This document shows positions 29,857 to 37,906 of a stretch of DNA of 64,000 nt, in pieces (the stretch's first letter is position 1; each line of letters begins with the position of its first letter). Under the pieces are notes generated by a model. The model had not been told where the DNA came from, searched no databases, and worked only from the letters and a program-made list of their open reading frames with translations. The stretch is from contig DATHBB010000171.1 of assembly GCA_035296385.1 (NCBI GenBank), forward strand, positions 1-64,000, written 5' to 3'. This DNA comes from JAIVJZ01 sp035296385. Its GTDB lineage: Bacteria; Acidobacteriota; Blastocatellia; Pyrinomonadales; Pyrinomonadaceae. Made by a program: the position numbers and the translations under genes.

Positions 29857-30981
29857 ATGACGGACAAAGAGCAGTTCACAATCGGGGTCGAGGAAGAATA
29901 CCAGATCGTTGATCGGGAGACGCGCGAGTTGCGCCCGCGCGCCCTGCGTATCCTGCCGGAGGCGCAAGAGGCTGTGGGCGAGAGCGTCACGCCGGAACTC
30001 TACCTCTCGCAGATCGAGATCGGCACAAATATCTGCGCGACGCTCGGAGAGGTGCGCGACGAACTCACGCACCTGCGCCGCGAAGTCATCTCCGCCGCCG
30101 AATCCGACGGCCACTGGATCGCTGCGGCGGGCACGCATCCCTTTTCTCACTGGGCGGATCAAGAGTTGACGCCCAAGCGTCGTTATCGCGGCATCGCGGA
30201 TGAGTACGAACAACTGGCGCGCGAGCAGTTGATCTTCGGCTGCCACGTCCACATCGGCATGCGCGACCGCGAGGCGGCGATTCATGTGATGAACCGCGCG
30301 CGACTGTGGCTCGCGCCGCTTCTGGCGCTCGCCGCCAACTCGCCCTACTGGCTCGGCTGGGATACGGGCTACGCCAGTTTCCGCACCGAAATCTGGCGGC
30401 GCTGGCCGATGTCCGGCACGCCGCAAGTCTTTCGCTCGCGCGAAGAATACGACGCGCTCGTCGCAACTCTGGTCGAAACCGGAAGCGTGTCGGACGGGAC
30501 GAAAATCTACTGGGACGTGCGCCCCTCGGCGCGCTACGAAACGCTCGAATATCGCGTCACGGACGTGTGCCTGACGATTGACGAAGCCGTCATGATCGCC
30601 GGACTCGTGCGCGCGCTCACGCGCACCGCCTACGCACACTACATGCGCGGCGAACCGCTCACCGAAGTGCGCCCCGAACTGCTCCGCGCAGCCAAGTGGC
30701 GAGCGGCGCGCTACGGCCTCGACGCAGAACTGGTAGATGCGCGCGACGGCTGCGCGCGCCCCGCCGCCGAACTCATCGAAAAGCTGCTCGCGCACCTGCG
30801 CCCCGCGCTCGAAGAGGACGGCAACTGGGATGAAGTCGCCGCGCTCACGCGCTACACGCTGGCGCGCGGCAACGGGGCGGCGCGACAGCGTCAGGTCTTC
30901 ACGCGCACCGAGAGCTACGAGGCCATCGTCGATCTCATCGTCAGCGAAACGGCCAAAGGCACGGAGCGTGCGTCGTCGTAA
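29857..30981 (+). CDS. YbdK-type carboxylate-amine ligase (GCS2 family)
   Basis: 374 residues of the glutamate-cysteine ligase type 2 family. The start reads FTIGVEEEYQIVDRETRELRP (cited in part), then the conserved SQIEIGTN, AAGTHPFSHW and CHVHIGMRDREAAI blocks and a central SPYWLGWDTGYASFR. These enzymes form gamma-glutamyl amide bonds; YbdK shows weak glutamate-cysteine ligase activity, and other substrates are possible. ATG at 29857 is preferred over TTG at 29842, which would add only five residues. It is divergent from the TonB receptor. Confidence 0.9.
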   Translation: MTDKEQFTIGVEEEYQIVDRETRELRPRALRILPEAQEAVGESVTPELYLSQIEIGTNICATLGEVRDELTHLRREVISAAESDGHWIAAAGTHPFSHWADQELTPKRRYRGIADEYEQLAREQLIFGCHVHIGMRDREAAIHVMNRARLWLAPLLALAANSPYWLGWDTGYASFRTEIWRRWPMSGTPQVFRSREEYDALVATLVETGSVSDGTKIYWDVRPSARYETLEYRVTDVCLTIDEAVMIAGLVRALTRTAYAHYMRGEPLTEVRPELLRAAKWRAARYGLDAELVDARDGCARPAAELIEKLLAHLRPALEEDGNWDEVAALTRYTLARGNGAARQRQVFTRTESYEAIVDLIVSETAKGTERASS

Positions 30982-31069
30982 AGGGGCGCAGGCCATCGTA
31001 AAATTGAAGGGAGATGTTACCTGCGCGTCGCCGGTAAGCGCGTGAGCGAATCGTTAAGGAAGCCGCGTG

Positions 31070-31480
31070 ATGGACGAGCGAAAGAGGCGTCTGAAGAAAG
31101 AGTACCTGCAACAGCGCAGGGCGATGGGCGTCTTCCTCATACGCAATACGGTCAACGACAAGGTGCTCGTCGGCGTCGGTCTCGATCTTTCAGGCATCAT
31201 CAACAGCCACAAGTTCCAACTGGCGGCGGGCGTTCACCGCAACCGGCGTCTGCAAAGCGATTGGAACGCGCTCGGCGGCGCGAACTTCACCTTCGAGATT
31301 CTCGATCAACTCGAACCGCGCGCGGACGCCGAAGACGACGGGCGACAGGATTTGGCGTTTCTCGAAGAACTCTGGCTGGAGAAGTTGCAACCGTTCGGCA
31401 CGCGCGGCTACAACAAACGCAAGCTGACGAGAGAAGAGATGCTGCGGCGAATCGCAGCCGGACAGTCGCCCAAACACTGA
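31070..31480 (+). CDS. GIY-YIG nuclease family protein (short stand-alone type)
   Basis: 136 residues. The core MGVFLIRNTVNDKVLVGVG matches GIY-YIG with degenerate signature residues (GVF and LVG instead of GIY and YIG). It is followed by INSHKFQLAAGVHRNRRLQ and the C-terminal LWLEKLQPFGTRGYN (cited in part). This pattern belongs to a small stand-alone GIY-YIG subfamily found in many bacteria, with unknown in vivo targets. The ribosome site AAGGA lies about 9 nt upstream of ATG 31070; GTG at 31067 is an alternative. It lies just upstream of the split tRNA locus, but base composition is like the host, so it is not clearly part of that insert. Confidence 0.8.
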   Translation: MDERKRRLKKEYLQQRRAMGVFLIRNTVNDKVLVGVGLDLSGIINSHKFQLAAGVHRNRRLQSDWNALGGANFTFEILDQLEPRADAEDDGRQDLAFLEELWLEKLQPFGTRGYNKRKLTREEMLRRIAAGQSPKH

Positions 31481-31549
31481 CGCTCGAATTACGCGGAAAA
31501 TTTCGTTCCGGCCTGGGCAGATTTTACCAGCCCCGTCTCAACCAGCCGG

Positions 31550-31579
31550 TTGAGACGCCTGAGAGCGGTGCGGTATAGT
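31550..31579 (+). promoter_or_regulatory. tRNA promoter TTGAGA-N18-TATAGT
   Basis: TTGAGA at 31550-31555 and TATAGT at 31574-31579 are spaced by 18 bp. The tRNA 5' half begins at 31595, about 15 nt after the -10, which is normal for a tRNA operon. Confidence 0.65.
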
Positions 31580-31594
31580 GTGTGAGCAAATTAG

Positions 31595-31630
31595 GGAGGC
31601 TTGGGCTAATTGGTAAGTCAGCAGTCTTGA
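31595..31630 (+). pseudogene. tRNA 5' half, interrupted after anticodon UGA
   Basis: Reads GGAGGCT (acceptor), TG, D-arm GGC-TAATTGGTAA-GTC, A, anticodon stem GCAGT, then loop CTTGA, and stops. It aligns base for base with the intact tRNA-Ser at 32019, sharing TAATTGGTAA and CTTGA. The sequence after 31630 has no ACTGC to close the anticodon stem. Its acceptor strand finds its exact complement at 32150-32156. Confidence 0.7.
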
Positions 31631-31662
31631 GTCCCGTTGTCTCTGTCGCTATATTATTTTCT

Positions 31663-32028
31663 ATGAGAATTACTCAAAGAAAAGGTGACATAGCAACTGC
31701 TCAGGCCATAGCAACCTTTACACGTTTGGGCTACGATGTGTCCATTCCGATAACGGAATCTGCTAAATATGACTTAATCGTTGATACGCCCGATGGACTC
31801 AGACGGGTACAGGTTAAATATAGCAGTGATCGGAAAGTGGGTTTAAGAAACATCCACTCAAACGCGAGCGGGTATGTGGTGAAAAAATGTGAGCCGAACG
31901 CTTACGATTGGCTCTATATCCTCTATGCGGCGCAAACTGGATTTGAGGAATATCTGTTACCCGAATGTTTTGCGGGTCGAAACTCTGTAAGTCTCACCCC
32001 ATATTCCAGGATTCTGATGGAAGGGTAG
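31663..32028 (+). CDS. PD-(D/E)XK homing-type endonuclease (group I intron endonuclease-like)
   Basis: 121 residues starting MRITQRKGDIATAQAIATF, a pattern typical of the PDDEXK family named after the group I intron endonuclease I-Ssp6803I. Visible catalytic residues are D9, D37 (in AKYDLIVD) and Q50-V51-K52 (RVQVKYSS), the Q-x-K variant. ATG at 31663 is chosen because the frame upstream of it (from 31582) only translates the tRNA fragment. The gene is clearly A+T-richer than its surroundings, a sign of recent transfer. Its stop codon lies 10 nt inside the following tRNA gene. It lies between the two halves of a broken tRNA, so cleavage of a tRNA-Ser anticodon region is the inferred target. 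Confidence 0.82.
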   Translation: MRITQRKGDIATAQAIATFTRLGYDVSIPITESAKYDLIVDTPDGLRRVQVKYSSDRKVGLRNIHSNASGYVVKKCEPNAYDWLYILYAAQTGFEEYLLPECFAGRNSVSLTPYSRILMEG

Positions 32029-32104
32029 CCTAATTGGTAAGGCAGTAGTCTTGAAAACTACCGCACGAAAGTGCTTGCAGGTTCGAGTCCTGTCCCTTCC
32101 GCCA
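32019..32104 (+). tRNA. tRNA-Ser (UGA)
   Basis: 86 nt with encoded CCA. The acceptor GGAAGGG/CCCTTCC is perfect, D-arm GCC-TAATTGGTAA-GGC, anticodon stem GTAGT/ACTAC with loop CTTGAAA (anticodon TGA at 32052-32054). The variable arm has a GCAC-GAAA-GTGC stem, as expected for class II tRNA-Ser. The T-arm is GCAGG-TTCGAGT-CCTGT. The anticodon is UGA (serine), not UCA (selenocysteine). Its first 10 nt overlap the endonuclease stop. Confidence 0.9.
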
Positions 32105-32111
32105 TTTTGAA

Positions 32112-32157
32112 TTTAAGGTTCGGAGACGCATGACGGGTTCGAGTCCCTCAGCCTCCG
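32112..32157 (+). pseudogene. tRNA 3' half matching the 5' half at 31595
   Basis: Contains the T-loop TTCGAGT and AGCCTCC (32150-32156), the exact reverse complement of the 5' half's acceptor GGAGGCT. The T-stem 5' strand pairs in only three positions, no CCA follows, and no anticodon 3' stem complementary to the 5' half (ACTGC) is found, so this is degenerate. The exact left boundary is uncertain. Confidence 0.6.
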
Positions 32158-32178
32158 TTTGATTTGAGACGCACGCTT

Positions 32179-32222
32179 GAGCCGCCCCCGCTTGCCGCAG
32201 AGCATGGGCGGCTCGTTCAGTT
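32179..32222 (+). terminator. Hairpin terminator after the tRNA locus
   Basis: GAGCCGCCC (32179-32187) pairs perfectly with GGGCGGCTC (32206-32214), followed by GTTCAGTTT. Confidence 0.6.
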
Positions 32223-32260
32223 TGCGGTTGGCGTGTGATGATAAGGAGTGAGGACGGATC

Positions 32261-33406
32261 ATGCTCGAATTTTTGACGTGTGAAACGGTGGCGGGCGCGG
32301 CGCGTGCGGCACTCTCGTCGGGGCAGACGCTCGCGGCGAATCTCTGGCTGTGGCAGGCGCAAGCAGCGCCGACGCCTACCCCGCAAGCCGCTCTGCAAAC
32401 AACACCCACGCCGATCACGCCCGCCGCACCGCCTCCACCGGAGAGCAACGTCAACTGGGCGATCCGTTTCTGGAACAACTACCTCAACCAGAAACTTGAG
32501 ATCGGCGACACGCTCAAAATCTCCGTCGCCTCGCTCATCCTCGGCGTGCTCATTCTGCTCGCCGCGTGGGTCTTGTCGCGCACGCTTCGCAGGTTGCTCG
32601 AAGGGCGTCTGGCCGCGCGCACACATCTCGATCCGGGTTTACAGTTCACGCTGCTCAGGCTCACGCATTACGTGATTCTGACGGTCGGCATCATTCTCGC
32701 CGCGAGCGTCGGGTTGAACGCGAATTTCACTTCAGTCGCCGTCATCTTCACCGCGCTCTCGGTCGGCATCGGCTTCGGCTTGCAGTTCATCGCGGGCGAC
32801 ATCGCCTCCGGCTTCATACTGCTCTTCGAACGCCCCGCGCGCATCGGCGACTGGGTCACGATCACGGGGCCGGACAGCAAGCTCACCGAAGGCCGCGTGC
32901 AGGCGATCAACCTGCGCACGACATCCGTGCTGACCAACGACCGCATCACCGTCATCGTCCCGAACTCGAAACTCGTCAACGACAACCTCGTCAACTGGTC
33001 TTACGCAGACCGACGCTCGCGCATCAGTGTGCCCGTCGGGGTCTCCTATAACGCGGACGTTGATCTCGTCACGGACACGCTCTTGCGCGCCGCCGAAGGG
33101 ATCACGCACGTCTTGCCCGAACCGAAGCCGAACGTGCAGTTCCTCGGCTTCGGCGAATCGTCGCTCGACTTTCGCCTGCTCGTCTGGACGGACAGGCCGC
33201 GCCGCCACCCGCAGATCAAAAGCGACATTAACTACCGCATCTGGCGTCTCTTCAAAGAGGCCGGAATCGAAATCCCCTTCCCGCAGCGCGATCTCAACCT
33301 GCGCGGCGCGTCGCTTCGCCTGGACACGCCCGGCGGCCAACATCTCAGGCTCTCCGGCGCGGACGAAGAGGACGAAGAGCGCGAAGAAAATCTGACGCGA
33401 AGATAA
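32261..33406 (+). CDS. MscS-family mechanosensitive channel
   Basis: 381 residues. A Pro/Thr-rich N-terminal segment is followed by three transmembrane helices (about 85-105, 130-150, 155-185). The pore helix SVGIGFGLQFIAGDIASGFIL is near 165-185 (cited in part), then the beta domain (GRVQAINLRTTSVLTNDRITVIVPNSKLV) and the C-terminal alpha/beta domain. It releases solutes under membrane tension during hypo-osmotic shock. It ends with an acidic tail (DEEDEEREEN). The start has a weak ribosome site (AAGGAG 10 nt upstream). Confidence 0.93.
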   Translation: MLEFLTCETVAGAARAALSSGQTLAANLWLWQAQAAPTPTPQAALQTTPTPITPAAPPPPESNVNWAIRFWNNYLNQKLEIGDTLKISVASLILGVLILLAAWVLSRTLRRLLEGRLAARTHLDPGLQFTLLRLTHYVILTVGIILAASVGLNANFTSVAVIFTALSVGIGFGLQFIAGDIASGFILLFERPARIGDWVTITGPDSKLTEGRVQAINLRTTSVLTNDRITVIVPNSKLVNDNLVNWSYADRRSRISVPVGVSYNADVDLVTDTLLRAAEGITHVLPEPKPNVQFLGFGESSLDFRLLVWTDRPRRHPQIKSDINYRIWRLFKEAGIEIPFPQRDLNLRGASLRLDTPGGQHLRLSGADEEDEEREENLTRR

Positions 33407-33413
33407 AACTTTC

Positions 33414-33531
33414 GGGGAAAGGGGAAGGGGGAAGGGATAAAGGTAAAGACAGGAAGCAGGAATTGACTCGCGCCGCTATAATTGTCTTACTCTGATTCTT
33501 TACCCTTTCCCCCTTCCCTTTTCCCTTTCCC
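33414..33531. repeat. LIR-7: inverted repeat of GGGGAAG/GGTAAAG words
   Basis: Left arm 33414-33453 (GGGGAAA, GGGGAAG, GGGGAAG, GGATAAAGG) and right arm 33494-33531 (TTTACCC, TTTCCCC, CTTCCC). The 40-nt loop contains TATAAT at 33477-33482. It lies between mscS and the TetR gene. Confidence 0.8.
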
Positions 33532-33645
33532 CCTACTCATTACCCTTACCCTTTTTTGCACACTTCTGCTAGGCTGTTATCGTTTCTATGAATGAACTGC
33601 CACTCAGTAAAGCGTTCGACTAAAAGAGACGGAGTTGTCCCCCGA

Positions 33646-34266
33646 ATGCGTTCCGCACGTTCCCTGAATCCGAGCCAGCGCGCCGCCGTGCCCGATAAGC
33701 GCGAAGCCATCTTGCGCGCCGCCACCAAAGTCTTCGCCACGAACGGCTACTTCAACTCGAAGGTGGCCGACGTGGCGCGCGTCGCGGGCGTCGCCGACGG
33801 CACGGTCTATCTCTACTTCAAGAGCAAAGAGGAAATCCTGCGTTCGATCTTCGAGCGCGGCGTGAATGATGCCGTCACGGACGCGCGCGCCGAGGTCGCC
33901 TCGCTCACGGACGCGCGCGAGAAGTTGCGCCGCATCGCGCGCCTGCATCTCGAACGGCTCGGCGCGGATCGCGATCTGGCCGTCGTCTTTCAAGTCGAAC
34001 TGCGCGGCTCGACGAAGTTCATGGAAGAGTTTTCCGCAGCCGGTCTCGCCGAGTACCTGCGGCTCATCCGTGAGACGCTGGAAGAGGGGCAGCGCGCCGG
34101 ACTCTTTCGCGCGGAACTGAACGCGAAAGTCGTCGCCAAGATTCTCTTCGGCGCGCTCGACGAGATGGCGACCAACTGGATTCTCTCGCCGCGCGCCTAC
34201 AAGCTCGCGCCGCTGGCCGATCAAGTGCTCGACATTTTTCTGAACGGAGTAAGCACCAGCAGATGA
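33646..34266 (+). CDS. TetR-family transcriptional regulator
   Basis: 206 residues. The N-terminal helix-turn-helix reads REAILRAATKVFATNGYF then VADVARVAGVADGTVYLYFKSKEEIL (cited in part), typical of TetR regulators of the fatty-acid group. The C-terminal part is helical, ligand-binding and likely dimerising. The stop codon overlaps the start of the acyl-CoA ligase gene (ATGA), so the two are translationally coupled; acyl-CoA-responsive control of that ligase is the natural inference. ATG at 33646 is tentative; an in-frame ATG at 33592 has no ribosome site. Confidence 0.9.
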   Translation: MRSARSLNPSQRAAVPDKREAILRAATKVFATNGYFNSKVADVARVAGVADGTVYLYFKSKEEILRSIFERGVNDAVTDARAEVASLTDAREKLRRIARLHLERLGADRDLAVVFQVELRGSTKFMEEFSAAGLAEYLRLIRETLEEGQRAGLFRAELNAKVVAKILFGALDEMATNWILSPRAYKLAPLADQVLDIFLNGVSTSR

Positions 34267-36230
34267 CCGCAGACCCCAAGACGAACAGCGCGAACACGAC
34301 GGAGACGGACGCCGCAAACGCGACCGCCGCAGCAGCAACAACAGCGGCGGGAGGCGAAGCGACTACCGCCGCGACGGGCGCGGAAGATTTCATACACATC
34401 CCGCTGCCCACGCGCGTCCCGCTCTCCGCGGACGAACCTCAGACGCTCGCGGAAGTTTTCGAGCGCGCCGTCACGCGTCACCCCAAGCGCGACGCGCTCA
34501 ACTACAAGCGCGACGGCGTGTGGCGCTCGATCTCCTCCGCCGAATTGCTCGAACGCGCGCAACTCATCGCCTACGGACTCTACGCGCTCGGCCTCCGGCG
34601 CGGTGAACGCGCGGCCATTCTCTCCGAGAGTTCGCCCGAATGGACGCTCACGGACGCGGGCTGCCAGTTCGCAGGCGTCGTTGATGTTCCCATCTACCCG
34701 ACGCAAGCGCCGCCGCAGGTGCGCTACATCCTCGACGATTCGGGCGCGCGCGTGCTCTTCGTGCGCAACCGCGACTCATTCCAGCGCATCTTCGAGGCCA
34801 TCGACGGCGCGCCCGCGCTCGAACACCTCGTTTTCTTCGAGCCGGAGGGCGCGGAAGAGACCGGCGCGACGACGCTCGAAGCGTTGATCGAACGCGGGCG
34901 CGCGCTGCGCGACGAACAACCCGATTTAATCAACGAACTCGCGCACGCCGCCAAACCGGAAGACCTCGCGACGATCATCTACACTTCCGGCACGACGGGC
35001 GAGCCGAAAGGCGTCATGCTCACGCACTCGAACCTCGTCACGAATCTGATCGACAGTTCCGGCCATCTCGCCTTCAGCGAGACAGACGTGGCGCTCTCCG
35101 TGCTCCCGCTCTCGCACGTCCTCGAACGTCTCGGCATGTACATGTACATTTATCACGGGATGAGCGTCTTCTACGCGGAGTCAATCGAGAAGATCGGCGA
35201 GAACATACGCGAGGTGCGCCCGACCGTCATGCTCTGCGTGCCGCGTCTCTTCGAGAAGATTTACGCGCGCATACAGGAGAAGGCCACCGCCGCCGGAAAA
35301 CTCCAGGCCGGAATACTCGCCTGGGCGGTCGGCGTCGGGAAACTCTGGGCGCAAACCGTGGTCGCGCGCAAGCCCGTCCCGCCGCTCTTGCAGTTGAAGC
35401 ACAATCTCGCCACGCGTCTCGTCTTCTCGAAGTGGCGTGCGGGCTTGGGCGGGCGTATGCGCCTGTTCGTCTCGGGCGGCGCGGCGCTGCCCGAAGAGAT
35501 CGGCTACATCTTCATGGGCGCGGGCGTGCCCATCGTGCAGGGCTACGGGCTGACTGAAACTTCGCCCGTCATCGCCGCCGGGACGCTGGAAGACAACCGC
35601 ATCGGCACGGTGGGGCGACCGATCAAAAACGTCGAAGTGCGCATCGCGCCCGACGGGGAGATCGAGACGCGCGGGCCGAACATCATGCGCGGCTATTACA
35701 AGAAGCCCGCCGAGACGCGCGCCGTTTTCACGGACGACGGCTGGTTCAAGACGGGCGACATCGGCTTGATTGACGCGGACGGCTTCCTGAAGATCACGGA
35801 CCGCAAGAAGGAGCTTTTCAAAACGTCGGGCGGCAAGTACATCGCGCCCTCCGTCATCGAGACGCGCATCAAGAGCTCGCGCTTCGTCAATCAAGTCGTG
35901 CTCGTAGGCCACGGGCGCAAGTACCCGGCGGCGCTCATCGTCCCCGACTGGGAACAACTCCGCGCCTACGCGCAACACAAAGGCATACGCGACGGCGTCG
36001 GGACGCCCGCAGAGATGTGCCGCCACCCGCGCCTGCTCGATCTCGTGCAGCGACAGGTTGAGGCCTCGTGCGCCGACCTCTCGCAGTACGAACGCGTCAA
36101 GCGCATCGCGCTGTTGGAGCGCGAACTCTCCATCGAAGGCGGCGAACTCACGCCCACGCTCAAGGTCAAACGCCGCGTCGTTGACGAAAAATATCGCGAC
36201 GTGATCAACCGCCTTTACGCGAACAGTTAA
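34263..36230 (+). CDS. Long-chain fatty acid--CoA ligase (AMP-forming)
   Basis: 655 residues. Activates long-chain fatty acids as CoA thioesters via an acyl-AMP. Key motifs: P-loop TIIYTSGTTGEPKGVM near 235-250, the VPRLFEKIY region, GYGLTETSPVI near 425, the KTGDIG block, and a DRKKELFKTSGGKYIAP A10 motif with the C-terminal catalytic Lys region. A Thr/Ala-rich N-terminal tail (about 1-45) is unusual. It overlaps the TetR gene by 4 bp. Inner-membrane-associated in the FadD15-type subgroup. Confidence 0.95.
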   Translation: MTADPKTNSANTTETDAANATAAAATTAAGGEATTAATGAEDFIHIPLPTRVPLSADEPQTLAEVFERAVTRHPKRDALNYKRDGVWRSISSAELLERAQLIAYGLYALGLRRGERAAILSESSPEWTLTDAGCQFAGVVDVPIYPTQAPPQVRYILDDSGARVLFVRNRDSFQRIFEAIDGAPALEHLVFFEPEGAEETGATTLEALIERGRALRDEQPDLINELAHAAKPEDLATIIYTSGTTGEPKGVMLTHSNLVTNLIDSSGHLAFSETDVALSVLPLSHVLERLGMYMYIYHGMSVFYAESIEKIGENIREVRPTVMLCVPRLFEKIYARIQEKATAAGKLQAGILAWAVGVGKLWAQTVVARKPVPPLLQLKHNLATRLVFSKWRAGLGGRMRLFVSGGAALPEEIGYIFMGAGVPIVQGYGLTETSPVIAAGTLEDNRIGTVGRPIKNVEVRIAPDGEIETRGPNIMRGYYKKPAETRAVFTDDGWFKTGDIGLIDADGFLKITDRKKELFKTSGGKYIAPSVIETRIKSSRFVNQVVLVGHGRKYPAALIVPDWEQLRAYAQHKGIRDGVGTPAEMCRHPRLLDLVQRQVEASCADLSQYERVKRIALLERELSIEGGELTPTLKVKRRVVDEKYRDVINRLYANS

Positions 36231-36292
36231 AACCTGAAACCTACGCGCGGCGAGCATCGTTAGATAACTTTCCGCTTGTAGCGGCAGAAGAG

Positions 36293-36473
36293 ATTCACCG
36301 CAGAGGCGCAGAGCAAAGCCGCAAGAGGCGTCGCAGAGGAAAACGATGAAGTAGGAACGCGGAACGATGAAGTAAAAGCAACTGTCTTTAGTTCATCGTT
36401 CCGCGTTCCTACTTCATCATTTGTTTTCTCTGCGCCCGTCTCTGCGGCTTTGCTCTGCGCCTCTGCGGTGAAT
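36293..36473. repeat. LIR-8: nested inverted repeat, CGCAGAG outside and GATGAAG.GGAACGC inside
   Basis: 181 nt. The outer arms are GCAGAGGCGCAGAG-type words (36293-36343 and about 36428-36473, starting ATTCACCG and ending GGTGAAT). The inner arms are GATGAAGTAGGAACGCGGAAC, as in LIR-6. The apex is AAAGCAA-N1-TGTCTTT. Two families are thus stacked in one hairpin. Confidence 0.92.
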
Positions 36474-36514
36474 GCTTTTAGTCGTAGTTAATTTTAATCG
36501 AACAACAAACGGCC

Positions 36515-37906
36515 ATGAGTCTTAAGAACATCATCACTTTACTGCGCGAGGCCGTCGGCGGCTCGGAGCAGGATTTCACGAAAGGCAGCATCAACCGCGC
36601 CATCGTGCTGCTCTCCGTGCCGATGATCCTGGAGATGATGATGGAGTCGCTGTTCGGCGTCGTCAACATCCTCTACGTCGCGCGGCTCGGCGCGGAATCA
36701 ATCGCCACCGTCGGCCTGACCGAGTCCATGCTCACGATCATCTTCGGCATCGCGATGGGACTCAGCATGGCGACGACGGCGACGGTCGCGCGGCGCACCG
36801 GCGAGGGCGACACGGAAGGCGCGGCGGTCGCCGCAGTTCAAGCCATCATGCTCGGCGTGCTCACGTCGCTGCCCGTGGCCGTCGTGGGCGTCGTGTACGC
36901 GCCCGCGCTCCTGCGGGTGATGGGGGCGGAGGCGGGCGTCGTCGCGAGCGGCTCTACTTACGCGGCGATCATACTCGGCGGCAACGTCTGCATCATGCTG
37001 CTGTTTCTCATCAACGCGATCTTTCGCGGCGCGGGCGACGCGGCGGTGGCGATGCGCTCGCTCTGGATCGCCAACCTCGTCAACATCGCGCTCGACCCCT
37101 GCCTCATCTTCGGACTCGGCCCCTTCCCCGAACTCGGCGTCACCGGCTCGGCCATCGCCACGACCATCGGGCGCTCAACGGGCGTCGTCTATCAACTCTG
37201 GATTCTGCTCGGCGGGCGCAGCCGCGTCAAAGTTACGCGCGCGCACCTGCGGCTCGATCCGGCTGTGATGATGAGACTGCTGCGGATTTCTCTGGGCGGG
37301 ATGTTTCAATATCTCGTGGCGACGGCGAGTTGGCTGGGGCTGACGCGCATCGTCGCCATCTTCGGAAGCGAAGCTCTGGCGGGCTACACGCTCTCGCTCC
37401 GCATCATCATCTTCGCGCTCCTGCCTTCGTGGGGCATGGCGAACGTGGCGGCCACGCTCGTCGGGCAGAATCTCGGCGCAGGCCAGCCGGAGCGCGCGGA
37501 GCGTTCGGTGTGGCGGGCGGGATTGAGCAACATGATCTTTCTCGGCGCGGTCGCGCTCGTCTTCGTCGTCTTCGCCGAACGCATCATCGGCCTCTTCACG
37601 GGAGACGCGGGCGTCGTCGCCTACGGCGTCTCAAGCCTGCGCCTCTTGAGCTACGGCTACATTTTCTACGCCTACGGCATGGTGATGGTGCAGGCGTTCA
37701 ACGGAGCGGGCGACACCTTCACGCCGACCATGATCAACCTCGGCTGCTACTGGCTCTTCCAAATCCCGCTCGCCTACGCCCTCGCCATCCCTTTCGATCT
37801 GGGCGCAACAGGCGTCTTCGCGGCGATTCCCGTTAGCGAATCGCTGCTCACCATCGTCGCCGTAATCTTCTTCCGGCGCGGGCGTTGGAAGACGCAGGAA
37901 GTTTAA
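36515..37906 (+). CDS. MATE-family multidrug efflux transporter
   Basis: 463 residues with twelve predicted hydrophobic segments in two similar halves, as in MATE (NorM/DinF-like) antiporters. It exports cationic compounds using a Na+ or H+ gradient. Visible family features: a membrane start MILEMMMESLFGVVNIL, the LNxxxRGAGDAAVAM region around 165-180, and the second-half AYGMVMVQAFNGAGDTFTP motif. The stop codon abuts repeat LIR-9. The substrate is unknown. Confidence 0.93.
   Translation: MSLKNIITLLREAVGGSEQDFTKGSINRAIVLLSVPMILEMMMESLFGVVNILYVARLGAESIATVGLTESMLTIIFGIAMGLSMATTATVARRTGEGDTEGAAVAAVQAIMLGVLTSLPVAVVGVVYAPALLRVMGAEAGVVASGSTYAAIILGGNVCIMLLFLINAIFRGAGDAAVAMRSLWIANLVNIALDPCLIFGLGPFPELGVTGSAIATTIGRSTGVVYQLWILLGGRSRVKVTRAHLRLDPAVMMRLLRISLGGMFQYLVATASWLGLTRIVAIFGSEALAGYTLSLRIIIFALLPSWGMANVAATLVGQNLGAGQPERAERSVWRAGLSNMIFLGAVALVFVVFAERIIGLFTGDAGVVAYGVSSLRLLSYGYIFYAYGMVMVQAFNGAGDTFTPTMINLGCYWLFQIPLAYALAIPFDLGATGVFAAIPVSESLLTIVAVIFFRRGRWKTQEV

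Noticed and set aside
32019..32104. tRNA-Sec, which would fit the selenoprotein
   Set aside because: The anticodon loop is CTTGAAA, anticodon UGA (serine). tRNA-Sec needs UCA and has a longer acceptor arm.
31595..32157. Group I intron in a tRNA gene
   Set aside because: The ~480-nt insert is filled by the endonuclease gene and a whole tRNA; there is no room for a catalytic core, and the exons cannot form an anticodon stem.
36293..36473. CRISPR array
   Set aside because: Repeats are inverted and degenerate, with no regular spacers and no cas genes in the window.
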